64,000 nucleotides of DNA from Sphingobacterium multivorum (GCF_900457465.1 NZ_UAUU01000011.1:806001-870000); one strand, 5' to 3'. Shown: positions 8,675 through 17,919, counted from the stretch's first letter. The notes: generated from the letters alone by a model not told the origin. Numbers and translations: made by a program.

Positions 8675-9748
8675 ATGAATAAAAACAAGAAAATTAGTGA
8701 CTTAACTCAACTCAACGAAGACCTGGAAAACTATTTTAGCAATACCATTATCCCGCAGTTATTCGTTGATGCTAACTTAATTTTAAGAAAGTTCACTCCA
8801 CCAGCAATGAAGCAGTTTGATCTTAAATCTGAATTCATAGGAATGCCGCTAGAGGATATAAGAGAAAATTTTAGATTTCCGACCTTTATCAGTAATATAA
8901 ACACGGTGATAGCGACAGGTAAAATCTTGGAGAAAGAAATACAGACTACAGATTTAAAGTGGTACCAGATGAATATACTCCCTTATCATGTCCGTAATGA
9001 GAACCGGACGAATGGAGTCATTATTACATTTGTAGATATTACGCCAAGAGTAAAGGATCTTAAAGAACAAGAACGGCTTGTTCTAGAACATGAGTTGCTG
9101 CTCGATACAATAGCCCATGATATTAAAAATCCATTATTGGTACTTAAACTAACATTTGGGTTAATGAAGGAATTTAAGGATAAAAATTCAGCGAAATTCT
9201 TGCCCTTAATGCAAAATCATGAGAAAAGTTTGGTAGAAATAAAAAAAATAATAGATGATCTGACCGAAAGTCGTTGGGAAAAGCAGAAGTATCAGGCATC
9301 AACTGAACTGATCGATCTTCCAAATATTCTAGAGGACGTGCGGTTGAGTTTAGCACCGCAGCTGATAGAAACCGATGCAATCATCCGACAGGATTTAAAA
9401 GTTTCGGAATTTACTTTTGTACGACGTAAGCTGCGTAGTGTGCTCTATAATCTGATGAATAATGCGATTAAATATACACCAGAGTCACAGTCTCCAGAAA
9501 TTCTAGTGCAATCTTTCAAGGAAGATGGCTATGTCGTTATTTCTGTAAAGGATAATGGGATAGGCATGGGGCCAGAAGTGCAGCAGACGATTTTTGAGAA
9601 ATTTAAACGCGCAACCAAAATGGTCGATGGATCTGGCGTAGGTCTATATTTGGTCAATACGATTGTGACACAAGCTGGTGGAAAGATCGACTTAATAAGT
9701 GAGCCTGGGCATGGAACAGAAATAAAGATCTTTTTGAAGCAAGATTAG
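8675..9748 (+). CDS. PAS-domain sensor histidine kinase
   Basis: 357 residues, no membrane segment, so cytosolic. A PAS-like sensory domain occupies about 15-130, followed by HisKA with the phosphoacceptor box 'LDTIAHDIKNPLLVL' (His148) and a HATPase domain with N box 'NLMNNAIKYTP', G1 'VKDNGIGMG', F box 'IFEKFKRA' and G2 'GSGVGLYLVNTIV'. No receiver gene is adjacent; an AraC regulator starts 15 bp downstream. A 54-nt fragment of a related kinase gene survives at 16690-16743. Confidence 0.9.
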   Translation: MNKNKKISDLTQLNEDLENYFSNTIIPQLFVDANLILRKFTPPAMKQFDLKSEFIGMPLEDIRENFRFPTFISNINTVIATGKILEKEIQTTDLKWYQMNILPYHVRNENRTNGVIITFVDITPRVKDLKEQERLVLEHELLLDTIAHDIKNPLLVLKLTFGLMKEFKDKNSAKFLPLMQNHEKSLVEIKKIIDDLTESRWEKQKYQASTELIDLPNILEDVRLSLAPQLIETDAIIRQDLKVSEFTFVRRKLRSVLYNLMNNAIKYTPESQSPEILVQSFKEDGYVVISVKDNGIGMGPEVQQTIFEKFKRATKMVDGSGVGLYLVNTIVTQAGGKIDLISEPGHGTEIKIFLKQD

Positions 9749-9763
9749 GTTTGAACTTCGGAA

Positions 9764-10693
9764 ATGATTGATTTAATTGATCATGTTGAATTTGTTCGTA
9801 GATTAGAGGAGAAACACCAAAATAGCAGTAGCAAAAGATCAACAGTTTTAATATGGATGCCACAAATCATGAAAGCAGACGAACAGACATACCGTAGTTA
9901 CAGGCTTTCCATTGCAAGCGAATTTGAAACGGTGTTTTCTCATTTTTATTTTGCAGAGAACAATTCAGCAACTGCCCTAACGAAAACATTGTTGCCGTCT
10001 TTTCAGACTATTATGGTGTTCAACTTTGGTACAATAGTCCGATTGGTTTCTGATGCCAAAAATGAAATCGAGGTGGACAAATGCATCGTACTAGGTCCCT
10101 TAAAATCTGCCTTTGAATATACACTTCTCCCCGGATCACAAATTTTAGTGGTTAATTTCAAGGGCGATGCATTTTATCGTTTTTTTGGAAAGGCATTTCT
10201 TTCACAGCATTTGCCAATAAACCCAGATGAAGTTATAAGTGAAAATTGTTTTAGCTACCTGTGGCATCAGTTGAACGGTATGACAAGTGTATCAGACCGA
10301 GTAAACTGCATTCTCGATTTTTGCAGACCTTACTTAAAATCACAGCACAGCACCGCGGCTTTATTGGCTAATTTTAAAGACAGTACACGCAATCCAGTCA
10401 AGACCATTGCCGAAGAAACCGGGCAAACTGAAAGAAATGTGCAATTGACGCAAAAAAAGCATTTTGGCTATAGCTCCAAAGAGCTTAGTAGATACCAGCG
10501 TTTTGTAAAAGCAATTGAACTGATACAACATGTTCTTTTATCATCGAAAAAAGTGGACTGGTTTGAAATTATAGCTGAATGTGGATATTACGACCAAAGC
10601 CAGCTTATCCGGGATTTTAAGCATTTTATCAATCTTTCCCCAAGAAATTTTGTTCGATTTCAGCAAGATATCTGCCGGGCTTCAGGAGAATAG
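9764..10693 (+). CDS. AraC-family transcriptional regulator
   Basis: 309 residues. The N-terminal about 170 residues form a ligand or effector domain of the type often placed before AraC helices (DUF6597-like); the C-terminal two helix-turn-helix units run from about 210 to 300, with 'IIAECGYYDQSQLIRDF' and 'LSPRNF' as the second HTH signature. The start at 9764 gives a slightly long N-terminus; Met33 or Met37 could be the true start. It follows the histidine kinase by 15 bp and precedes an oxidoreductase, which it probably regulates. Confidence 0.85.
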   Translation: MIDLIDHVEFVRRLEEKHQNSSSKRSTVLIWMPQIMKADEQTYRSYRLSIASEFETVFSHFYFAENNSATALTKTLLPSFQTIMVFNFGTIVRLVSDAKNEIEVDKCIVLGPLKSAFEYTLLPGSQILVVNFKGDAFYRFFGKAFLSQHLPINPDEVISENCFSYLWHQLNGMTSVSDRVNCILDFCRPYLKSQHSTAALLANFKDSTRNPVKTIAEETGQTERNVQLTQKKHFGYSSKELSRYQRFVKAIELIQHVLLSSKKVDWFEIIAECGYYDQSQLIRDFKHFINLSPRNFVRFQQDICRASGE

Positions 10694-10769
10694 CCTTTTC
10701 GTTTTCTTACAATTTTTCCGTTTACTTTCAGGCTATTTTTGTTTTATTCAATTACTTAAAACAAAAAAA

Positions 10770-11351
10770 ATGAAACATCTTATTATTTATGCCCATCCAA
10801 ATACGGCAAGTTTAAATCATTTATTCAAGCAAACAATTGAAGAAACACTCCTGCAACAAAAGAACGAAGTTGTAGTCAGGGATCTGTATCAGCTTAATTT
10901 CGACCCTGTGCTGTCCCTTGAAGATATGGACGGACAACGCAGGGGCATCGTAAGCGAAGCAATTAGAAAGGAACAGCAACATATTGCCTGGGCTGAAGCT
11001 GTTACCTTTATTTATCCGATATGGTGGACAGGTATGCCGGCTATGATGAAAGGGTATATCGATAGGGTATTCAGCTACGGATTTGCCTATAGGTACGATA
11101 ACGGAGTACAAAAAGGACTGTTGGCCGGTAAGACCGCCTACATTATCAATTCACATGGAAAATCAAAGGCTGAATATCAGGAAATAGGAATGGATAGGGC
11201 GCTGATACTGACCTCCGACATAGGTATCTATACCTATTGTGGCTTCGATGTGAAGTGCCATTTATTCTTTGACCGTGCCGACCGTGCAGCAGCAGAAACG
11301 ATAGATGAATGGAAAATGGAAATCGTTGATGCTTATTCCTTGGTTCGATAA
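10770..11351 (+). CDS. NAD(P)H-dependent flavodoxin-fold oxidoreductase
   Basis: 193 residues starting at the ATG at 10770. An upstream reading frame back to 10581 lies inside the AraC gene and is not coding. The family is Flavodoxin_2 (NQO1/MdaB/KefF-like FMN quinone reductases): 'MKHLIIYAHPNTASLNH' at the N-terminus, 'FIYPIWWTGMPAMMKGYIDRV' region (about 80-100) typical of the FMN and quinone pocket, and 'AYIINSHG'. It likely reduces quinones or electrophiles. Its closeness to the AraC gene suggests inducible expression, by inference. Confidence 0.87.
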   Translation: MKHLIIYAHPNTASLNHLFKQTIEETLLQQKNEVVVRDLYQLNFDPVLSLEDMDGQRRGIVSEAIRKEQQHIAWAEAVTFIYPIWWTGMPAMMKGYIDRVFSYGFAYRYDNGVQKGLLAGKTAYIINSHGKSKAEYQEIGMDRALILTSDIGIYTYCGFDVKCHLFFDRADRAAAETIDEWKMEIVDAYSLVR

Positions 11352-11361
11352 AGTCCTTTTA

Positions 11362-11396
11362 CCAAGAAGTTAATTTCAGCTATATTAACTTCTTGG
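11362..11396. terminator. 13-bp perfect hairpin after the oxidoreductase
   Basis: CCAAGAAGTTAAT (11362-11374) pairs with ATTAACTTCTTGG (11384-11396) around a 9-nt loop. It sits 10 bp beyond the stop codon and 50 bp from the end of the convergent gene at 11446, so it probably serves both strands. Confidence 0.65.
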
Positions 11397-11445
11397 GAGG
11401 ACGGAGGTGATCTTGATCGGATATGCTATCAACTTTTTTGTTCAT

Positions 11446-13643
11446 CTATTTTCTTGTTATTCTAACCATCCCAGCTCCGGCTAATTCGTAAAAACCAGTA
11501 CGACTTGAATGCACACGTTTATATGATGATTTAACTTTTTGTTCTACGCTTATTTTGGTTAATACTTCTCTGGAAAAGCCTAAAAGCCTCATTTGTGCCC
11601 GGAGCAGATCACTGCCCTCCAATCGGAAAGTGACTGAATCTTTGCCGGCTCGAAAGTTTGAAATTGGGTAATTTATAAAAACTATTCCACCCCAATTGGC
11701 CACTTTAAAATACTGTCGTGGTATGATACCAAAGGCCAGTCCGGCGCCATATACTTCCTGGCCGACTTCACCGCTTTTCTCCCAGCCATCATGTATGTCT
11801 TGAAGTGGAATCCATAGATCTTTTTGTATTTCACCCGTTTTGGTTTTTTCGACAATCATTTCTGTCGGAAGTAGCGGAGGGTAATAGTAGGCGAGTCGGC
11901 CCGCAGCATACTTGATAAATTCCGGGATCAATATTTTTAGCGATGGAAGAATAGCCATTCCTGCTGCCACCTCAAGATAATGATGCAGGGCAGCAAATAC
12001 TTCCAGCTCTTCGTATGCCGCGGTATAGGGGGCATCTTTCAAGGGAAAAACAGAAAAAAAATAAGGAAAGTTTTTGCCGTAACCATAATTGCATTCCCAC
12101 AATTGACAGTTTTTAAATATGCCGGCGAGGCAGCAATAGCTTAGTTTTAGGTAATGCTCATCGTCGGTCACCTTATACATCTCCAAAAAGGCCCCCGCAG
12201 CAAATGCCGTATTGTTGGCCTGATAAAATATATCAAAGGCCAGACCGTCTAAACTTTTAAGTGCTCTGCTTGCTTCCAGAAAAAATCGTTTTTCTTTGGT
12301 CAGCTGCCAGGCCAGGAGCATAACGTGTGCATATGATCCCGGGACGTCTTTTTCACCACCTTTACCTGGAGTCGTTTCGGCTTTTAATACCTCCAAAGTG
12401 GTCATCTTATAAAAGACAGGCCATTGATAGTCAAAATGTTTGGCAACCTTTATCGCATAATCTATCGAATCCAGAAATAGTTTTTCAGCCATCTTGTCGC
12501 CCCCCAATGCAAGCCTGGCGAGGTTTAACAAGGGGTGATGTAGATACCAGGAGTCCATTACCATCTCACTCTTTTGCTCTTCGGAATGATCCAAGTCATC
12601 TTTTAACGAAGGGTGCCACCTGACTAAACTCTTTATAGACTTATCATAAAATGAGGTGAGTCCATCGGAGAGCTCCTGCAACAAAGGGTGCTGCTCTCCG
12701 GTCCAGGTAAGATACTCATGCAATGGGAGTATGACGGCAAGCTGCACCATGATTTCTGCAGGCGTTTTGTAGTCGCCCACATAAGCATTCAGATAAGGAC
12801 TGCAGTCTGTTTGTGTCCAGCAACCTTTGTTGTTCGAAATATTATCCAGGATCTTTTCAGCCGACTGCAGACAATTATGTTGGCTGGCTTCAGGCTTAGG
12901 AAGGAGGAGGTATATTGATGCCAGTGAATCGAGGTAACTTTCAACGACCTCGACGTCACTTTCGGGAATCTTTTCATCGAGCTGTACAAAAGCATCCGAA
13001 ATGATATACTCTTTATTGGCCGGCAATGGTTTTTCAGCGTTTACAGGAAACTGGAACCCCAGTTCTGGCCATTCACCGCCGACAGTTTCCCGGAGTGATA
13101 CTTCTGTTTCCTGGCAATAGGGAGACATGGCTGTGAGATTCTGAAAATAGAACACCGAACCGGCTTTTGGCTTTGTCATACTAAAATAAAGCTGTCCTGA
13201 CCAGGACCCTACCTGTTTGGCATGTATTTTTCCCACTGTATTTTCAGTATTTCCATCTTTAGTCAAGGGAACAATATCGCGGGGCCAAAACGGGATAAGA
13301 AGCGGTAATTTCGTTCGCAAGGTCGTGGTATAACGAAAGGTGGCGCGCAGACTTTCGGGAGAGAAGACAATGATTCGATAATAGGCTAACCTAGTAGAAG
13401 CAGTGATAAGGATCTCATCGGGAGCTTCGGAGATCGTCACCTTTTCAAACCTGCTATTCATCCCAAAGGCCAGTCTAAAGGCTATGCTAGCGCCCGTTGC
13501 CAGATAACCACGAGCCAAATCGAATCGCCTGGATTATGAATTTTGAGTCTGTATGTTTTTAGGTCTATTTCAAAAATAGACGTAGAATCTGCTATATCAG
13601 CCTGGACCGTTGCTGTCCAAGGAGTGACGGGATTTATCATCAT
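11446..13643 (-). pseudogene. Large unrecognised protein with a frameshift near its N-terminus
   Basis: The main open frame (11446-13518, about 690 codons) has no good start: a TAA lies 27 nt before a TTG. An ATG pair at 13638-13643 opens a second frame ('MMINPVTPWTATVQADIA' to 'IHNPGDSIW') that runs into the main frame near 13520. Restoring one base, for example a T in the TTT run, joins them into 732 codons. I do not recognise the family. The middle is alpha-helical with Trp/Tyr-rich segments ('AAYEELEVFAALHHYLEVAA', 'NNTAFAAGAF'), reminiscent of (alpha/alpha)6 glycosidase or lyase folds, flanked by beta-rich ends. No signal peptide is seen. The frameshift could be decay or a sequence error. 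Confidence 0.6.
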
Positions 13644-13873
13644 GCTAATTTCTTAACTGTATAATGTGCTTGTCTCCTTATAGGAAGAGAAGCAAGGTAA
13701 CAATCGTTTTAACAATTGATGTTTATGGTACAACTACGGTGAAAACGTGTTTGTCCTGTTTTTCAATTAGGCTGATGAAAGGAATAACTAAGCTTTGAAG
13801 AAAATAAAGTGATTGTGGCTAGGGATAGGATGTGTTTTGCCAAAGATACCTCAATGGACGATTGCACAGGTAT

Positions 13874-13903
13874 AATAAATGCCCGGATTGCCGGGCATTT
13901 ATT
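13874..13903. terminator. Perfect 13-bp hairpin after the DUF892 gene
   Basis: AATAAATGCCCGG (13874-13886) and CCGGGCATTTATT (13891-13903) pair perfectly with a 4-nt loop, 3 bp beyond the stop codon of the minus-strand DUF892 gene. The GC core with A/T flanks gives T-rich RNA after the stem on the minus strand, consistent with intrinsic termination. Confidence 0.75.
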
Positions 13904-13906
13904 AAC

Positions 13907-14425
13907 TTATGACGCTGACTCGTTTACTGACGAGACGGCTATTTCTGTGAGTAATGTATCGGTTTGCTTTTCCTCATCAAGTGTTTGTTGAAGCAATTGC
14001 TCGGCTTCTGTATGGTTCATTAATTTTGCAAATGTGACAAGGCAGCCATAGCTGGCGATTTCATAATGTTCAACTTTTTGGGCTGCAGAAATGAGTGCGG
14101 CATCTAGTGCTGGATCGCCTTCAAAATTTTCAATGATTTCATCAGCTTCCTCCAGCAGACCTTCCATAGCTTTACATTTTTTCCCGCGGGCAGCAATGCC
14201 CAACGCTCCAAATACTTCTTTAAGCCGCTCGATTTGTCCTTCAGTTTGGCTGTGGTGCTCCTCAAATGCTTGTTTTAATTGTTCGTCTTCTGCGGCTTTG
14301 CTCATTTTCTTTAAACCTTTTAAGAGCTGTTTCTCCGCGCCTAAAATATCTTTTAATTCGTCTACAAATAACTCATGTAAATGCTCGTTTGGCATTTGTT
14401 GCTGATTTTGATTCGATTTTGCCAT
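13907..14425 (-). CDS. Ferritin-like DUF892 protein (YciE/YciF type)
   Basis: 172 residues, all helical, with the DUF892 pattern: 'LHELFVDELKDILGAEKQL' near the N-terminus, 'EEHHSQTEGQIERL', 'DPALDAALISAAQKVEHYE' and 'EIASYG'. The Glu/His positions spaced across four helices match a ferritin-like di-iron site. Family members accumulate under stress in enterobacteria; the exact function is unknown. The gene stands alone between a terminator and a decayed ORF. Confidence 0.9.
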   Translation of the reverse strand: MAKSNQNQQQMPNEHLHELFVDELKDILGAEKQLLKGLKKMSKAAEDEQLKQAFEEHHSQTEGQIERLKEVFGALGIAARGKKCKAMEGLLEEADEIIENFEGDPALDAALISAAQKVEHYEIASYGCLVTFAKLMNHTEAEQLLQQTLDEEKQTDTLLTEIAVSSVNESAS

Positions 14426-14515
14426 AATTCTTTTTAGAGAAGGACATGAGTCAGAAGAAGATCGTTTTTAAAAATTCTTAATTTTGATTTCCGTTTTGTC
14501 AATTCGGGAGTACAA

Positions 14516-14763
14516 TTATTGGAAAAGGTCTAGAACGTTTTGCCGGGGATCAACTATTCCTAATTTTTTTAATTGTGCTGGATCATACCAATCTATTTCT
14601 TGGTGTGGTCACTAATAGTATGCCATCGTCCTTCATGCGATAGCGATGGTCTGCTATAGTGATGATCTTCTAAAACAAAGCAGGCCTGAGAATGGTTTTT
14701 TTAGCAGAATCCTGATTGCTATATGCATATTGAATTTGGCCATTGCAAATAAATAGCACAGTC
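14516..14763 (-). pseudogene. Relic of an unrecognised ORF (two frameshifts)
   Basis: Translating the minus strand in three successive frames gives a coherent peptide: 'CNGQIQYAYSNQDSAKK' to 'ILRPALF', then 'LEDHHYSRPSLSHEGRWH' to 'ISDHTKK', then 'IDWYDPAQLKKLGIVDP' to 'LDLFQ' and stop. Each junction needs one lost base in a homopolymer (a T at about 14675, an A at about 14600). No start codon or signal is clear, so the 5' end is probably gone. I do not recognise the family. This fills most of the 355-bp gap between the DUF892 and aldo/keto reductase genes. Confidence 0.4.
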
Positions 14764-14789
14764 AAGGGAATTTAGATAAGGTGCCGCGT

Positions 14790-15914
14790 ATGAAAAGAAG
14801 AAAATTTATAGTGCAAACAGGCCTTGCAGGATCGGGCTTAATCTTTAGCGCAGCGGCACCTAATATTTTGGTAAGAACAATTAAAGAACATAGTATGGTA
14901 AAACCTGATAATTTAAGCAAACACAGACGTTTTCGCTCCAATAATAAAGCCGGGTTTGGTGGCGTGGCATTAGGGAATGGCTTTCAGCAAAACGCAGATC
15001 TAGAATGTCTCCAAGCAGTAGAAGCAGCTTGGAATGCTGGGATACGATTATTTGATACTTCCCCATGGTACGGATTGGGCATCAGCGAACGCAGAATGGG
15101 CTTGTTTTTAAAAGATCAGCCACGCGACAGCTTTACCCTTTCCACTAAAGTAGGACGACTCTTAGAACCTAAAGAGGACTTTACCATGGAACAGTTGTTA
15201 TGGAAGGGTAAAATGAATTTTCGTTATCAATACGATTACAGTGCTGCCGGTGTGAGAAAAAGCGTAGAGGATAGCTTACAGCGCATGGGCTTATCATCTA
15301 TAGATATCGTATATATTCATGATCTTTCACCCGACAATGGTGATATGAAAGACAGCTATGGAAGTTACTTTGAGCAAGCGGCGAAAGGAGCGATGCCCGA
15401 GCTGACTAAAATGAGAGAAGAAGGTATAATAAAAGGATGGGGGCTAGGTGTCAATACCATCGAACCAATTTTGCAAACATTAGACATGGCAGATCCCGAT
15501 ATTTTTCTTTCAGCCTGCCAATATTCGTTGATTAAACATGATGACGATTTGAATAAGGTTTTCCCAAAGATCGCTGAGAGAGGGTTGTCGATTGTTGTAG
15601 GCGCACCACTGTGTGCTGGATTTCTGTCAGGCAGGGACCGCTACCTATATGATGGAACGTTTCCTGCTGGGGTTAAAGAAAAGTTGAATGCTTTACAAAG
15701 GGTGGCTGACGATCATGCTGTAGACCTGCGGACAGCTGCATTGCAATTCGCTGCAGCACCAGACGAGGTTTCAGGAGTGATACCCGGAGCACATACCGTA
15801 AAGCAGGCCATTCAAAATGCGGAATCTTTCAAGACTAAAATTTCCGCCGATTTTTGGGAAGAATTAAAACATGAAAAATTAATTGCGGCAAATGCTCCCG
15901 TACCAAAAGCATAG
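14790..15914 (+). CDS. Aldo/keto reductase with Tat-like signal
   Basis: 374 residues from the ATG at 14790; a GTG at 14781 is also in frame. The N-terminus 'MKRRKFIVQTGLAGSGLIF' looks like a twin-arginine export signal, so the enzyme may act in the periplasm. The aldo/keto reductase TIM barrel follows, with the catalytic tetrad set 'LFDTSPWYG' (Asp, Tyr), 'STKVGR' (Lys) and 'DIVYIHDLSP' (His). The spacing resembles D-threo-aldose/L-fucose 1-dehydrogenase-type AKRs, acting on sugars. Substrate and cofactor are not determined. Confidence 0.85.
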   Translation: MKRRKFIVQTGLAGSGLIFSAAAPNILVRTIKEHSMVKPDNLSKHRRFRSNNKAGFGGVALGNGFQQNADLECLQAVEAAWNAGIRLFDTSPWYGLGISERRMGLFLKDQPRDSFTLSTKVGRLLEPKEDFTMEQLLWKGKMNFRYQYDYSAAGVRKSVEDSLQRMGLSSIDIVYIHDLSPDNGDMKDSYGSYFEQAAKGAMPELTKMREEGIIKGWGLGVNTIEPILQTLDMADPDIFLSACQYSLIKHDDDLNKVFPKIAERGLSIVVGAPLCAGFLSGRDRYLYDGTFPAGVKEKLNALQRVADDHAVDLRTAALQFAAAPDEVSGVIPGAHTVKQAIQNAESFKTKISADFWEELKHEKLIAANAPVPKA

Positions 15915-15978
15915 CATTTAGAATCGTACCTTAAATAAATTGGCTTGCCGTATCGAATTTGAATAACAGTATCTAAAT

Positions 15979-16667
15979 ATGAATAGACAAATTACACAAA
16001 ACAACATAAAAGACAATACAACATAAAAGACAATACATTCTTTTGGTATAGCTATATTAAATGGTTCAATGGATACGACGAAATAAACGAGATCAACATT
16101 GACGAAGCATTAGAAGTTATCGGCATTGACAAAGAAAAATTAGCGGAATGGGAAGAACGATTTTTTTCGCTAGATGACTTTGGAGAAGTTTCAAAATTTA
16201 TCGAAGGAAAATTAGATGGAGATACGACCTTCTTAATTGAATTTCAAGATCATGAAATTAGATTTTTTCTTAACGACATTTACTTTGGGAAGTTAGGTGG
16301 GCATTTTGAAGCTTGGTTTCTAACTTGGGATGAACTGTTATCACTTCAACAGTTTGAACAATTATTTCTGCTTATGTTACCAATGACAGCAATTGAAAGA
16401 GAGCAAAGAGACCATGCGAAGCAGATTATATATAACCATTTAAAGACAGTACCACAGTTTGAGCAAAGTGCGGAATATATTTCTAAATGTATTTTAAACG
16501 GACTTTTAATTGACGAGGTCTTTTTTGAGCTTGATGAAGTGGGTACAGTAAACAATCAAAATCATAGTGTTCGAAATATTCGAAAATATCCAAGATATAA
16601 AGAAAACATAATTGAATTGAATAAAATCTTAAAAAAAAATTGCAATAAAAAACTCGGCTCATTATAG
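15979..16667 (+). pseudogene. Unknown acidic protein split by a 17-bp tandem duplication
   Basis: From the ATG at 15979 the frame hits a stop inside the second copy of a 17-bp direct repeat (16004-16020 and 16021-16037). Deleting one copy restores an uninterrupted 223-residue frame that ends at 16667: 'MNRQITQNNIKDNTFFWYSY', then 'KWFNGYDEINEINIDEALEV', 'FEAWFLTWDELLSLQQ' and the C-terminus 'LKKNCNKKLGSL'. The protein is acidic and rich in aromatics, and I do not recognise it; small orphan proteins of this kind often are immunity-type or accessory proteins, but that is only a guess. The exact tandem copy is either a recent mutation or a slippage switch. Confidence 0.7.
16004..16037 (+). repeat. 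Exact 17-bp tandem duplication
   Basis: Two adjacent identical copies of ACATAAAAGACAATACA. The unit length is not a multiple of three, so copy number decides whether the downstream 223-codon frame is translated from the ATG at 15979. Confidence 0.9.
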
Positions 16668-16689
16668 TTACGCCAGATCCGCGGCTCAT

Positions 16690-16743
16690 GAAATTCTGGT
16701 GCGATATTTCAAAGAAAATGGCTATGTTGTTATTGCTGAAAAG
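16690..16743 (+). pseudogene. Fragment of a histidine kinase gene
   Basis: About 46 of 54 bases match the HATPase region of the kinase gene at 8675 (its positions 9498-9551). The peptide 'EILVRYFKENGYVVIAEK' matches 'EILVQSFKEDGYVVISVK' of the kinase. Sequence before and after is not kinase-like, so only a sliver remains. Confidence 0.75.
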
Positions 16744-16755
16744 CTCTTTGATACT

Positions 16756-16819
16756 TTGCCAAATAAAAAGTTTTTTTAAAATGCCTTAATGCGCCACAAT
16801 TTTGATTAAAGTCTCTGCA
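16756..16819 (-). pseudogene. Degraded 3' end of a DUF2147-like gene
   Basis: On the minus strand 'KIVAH', a stop, then 'GILKKLFIWQ' aligns with the C-terminus 'KIVAHKGIFSKTFYWVKQ' of the gene at 7301-7633; the DNA matches closely across about 45 bp. It directly abuts the kinase fragment on the opposite strand. Confidence 0.75.
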
Positions 16820-16846
16820 AAAATGAGCGATAAATAAATTTTAAAG

Positions 16847-17398
16847 ATGAAAATATTAATTTGGAAGGGCATTATCTACAATTCCCTCGAATATTTTAAA
16901 CTGACACAACAGGGAGGCTTTTTTATGGTCGATTCCAACATTATTGGGTATTATGAAGATAAAATCTATACCCTCAAATATCATTTGAAGATTGACGAGC
17001 ATTGGAATGTTCAAGGTCTTGATTTAGAATATGAAGTGAATGGCGTTAATAAAAGAATAAAAGGAAATAAAGTTAAAAATGACTGGGAAATAAATGGATC
17101 GATTATAATCGATTTTCAGGGTATTGATTATATTGATATCTCCCTCACACCATTTACCAATACACTTCCGATCAATAGTTTGAATCTCGAAGTCGGTGAG
17201 AGTACGGATATCAAAGTGCTCTATTTTGATATTCTAAACGACGGCATAAAACCAGTTCATCAGAACTATTCGAAAACGAACATGTTAACCTTTCAATACA
17301 AGAATGTTCCGAAAGATTTTGAGGCCGACCTTGAAGTAGATCATTTGGGTTTAGTGGTCAATTATCCGGGGTTATTTACCAAGGTAGCCGAAATTTAG
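16847..17398 (+). CDS. Putative glycolipid-binding domain protein (DUF1089)
   Basis: 183 residues matching the Glycolipid_bind (DUF1089) family over its whole length: N-terminal 'WKGIIYNSLEYFKL', central 'YHLKIDEHWNVQGLDLEY', 'DISLTPFTNTLPINSL' (the family hallmark TPFTNTLP), 'VLYFDI' and C-terminal 'LEVDHLGLVVNYPGLF'. The beta-barrel fold is predicted to bind lipids; biological function is unestablished. No signal peptide, so probably cytosolic. It stands 27 bp after the relics at 16690-16819. Confidence 0.8.
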   Translation: MKILIWKGIIYNSLEYFKLTQQGGFFMVDSNIIGYYEDKIYTLKYHLKIDEHWNVQGLDLEYEVNGVNKRIKGNKVKNDWEINGSIIIDFQGIDYIDISLTPFTNTLPINSLNLEVGESTDIKVLYFDILNDGIKPVHQNYSKTNMLTFQYKNVPKDFEADLEVDHLGLVVNYPGLFTKVAEI

Positions 17399-17536
17399 CA
17401 AGCATCTTCCGGAGCTCAGAAGAACTTCGATTTATAGTCCCTGCGTTTGCACCGGAAAAGGCGAAATCGTGACGAAGTTTCTAAAAACAATATTCCTTTT
17501 AGTGCTGTCTTAGCTATGTAACATAAACAGAGCACA

Positions 17537-17875
17537 ATGAATTTTGATATGATTAAATGTGAGGACCTCGGCCAGGCCATACATATACCAAACACGACGG
17601 ACGACCATCACGAAGAAACCTGGTTTGTGAAATTTGGCGAGGAAATAATAGGTGTTGGACTTTTTCCAAAACAAAGCTCGAACTGCGTTTTGGCAATCGT
17701 TGGCGATAGCTATGACGACAAGAAAATACTGGGCGACATTGATGCACATGATAAAGTGATTATTGAAGGATTGAATATCGCTTTTGAAGGCTACTTAAGA
17801 TCCATCCGCGGTGATGTAGTCATCGGCGAAAAGCAAGTAGATGATTTCTCGCACAATAATCAAAAGTTGGATTAA
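17537..17875 (+). CDS. Small hypothetical protein
   Basis: 112 residues, acidic, no signal peptide or membrane span: 'MNFDMIKCEDLGQAIHIP', 'EETWFVKFGEEIIGVGLF' and 'DKVIIEGLNIAFEGYL' are visible. I do not recognise the family. A strong terminator follows 8 bp after the stop, which supports a real transcription unit. It overlaps minus-strand frames that show no coding character. Confidence 0.6.
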   Translation: MNFDMIKCEDLGQAIHIPNTTDDHHEETWFVKFGEEIIGVGLFPKQSSNCVLAIVGDSYDDKKILGDIDAHDKVIIEGLNIAFEGYLRSIRGDVVIGEKQVDDFSHNNQKLD

Positions 17876-17883
17876 TACCCTAT

Positions 17884-17919
17884 AAAAAAACTGCTCAACT
17901 GTTGAGGCAGTTTTTTTTT
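17884..17919 (+). terminator. Rho-independent terminator
   Basis: AAAAAAACTGC-TCAAC and GTTGA-GGCAG form a stem followed by nine T residues (17911-17919). It is placed immediately after the small hypothetical gene; the A-tract before the stem makes it potentially bidirectional. Confidence 0.85.

Noticed and set aside
13500-13540. Programmed -1 frameshift at the start of the 11446-13643 gene
   Set aside because: The site ATTTGG lacks a standard slippery heptamer and a downstream structure; simple base loss explains it better.
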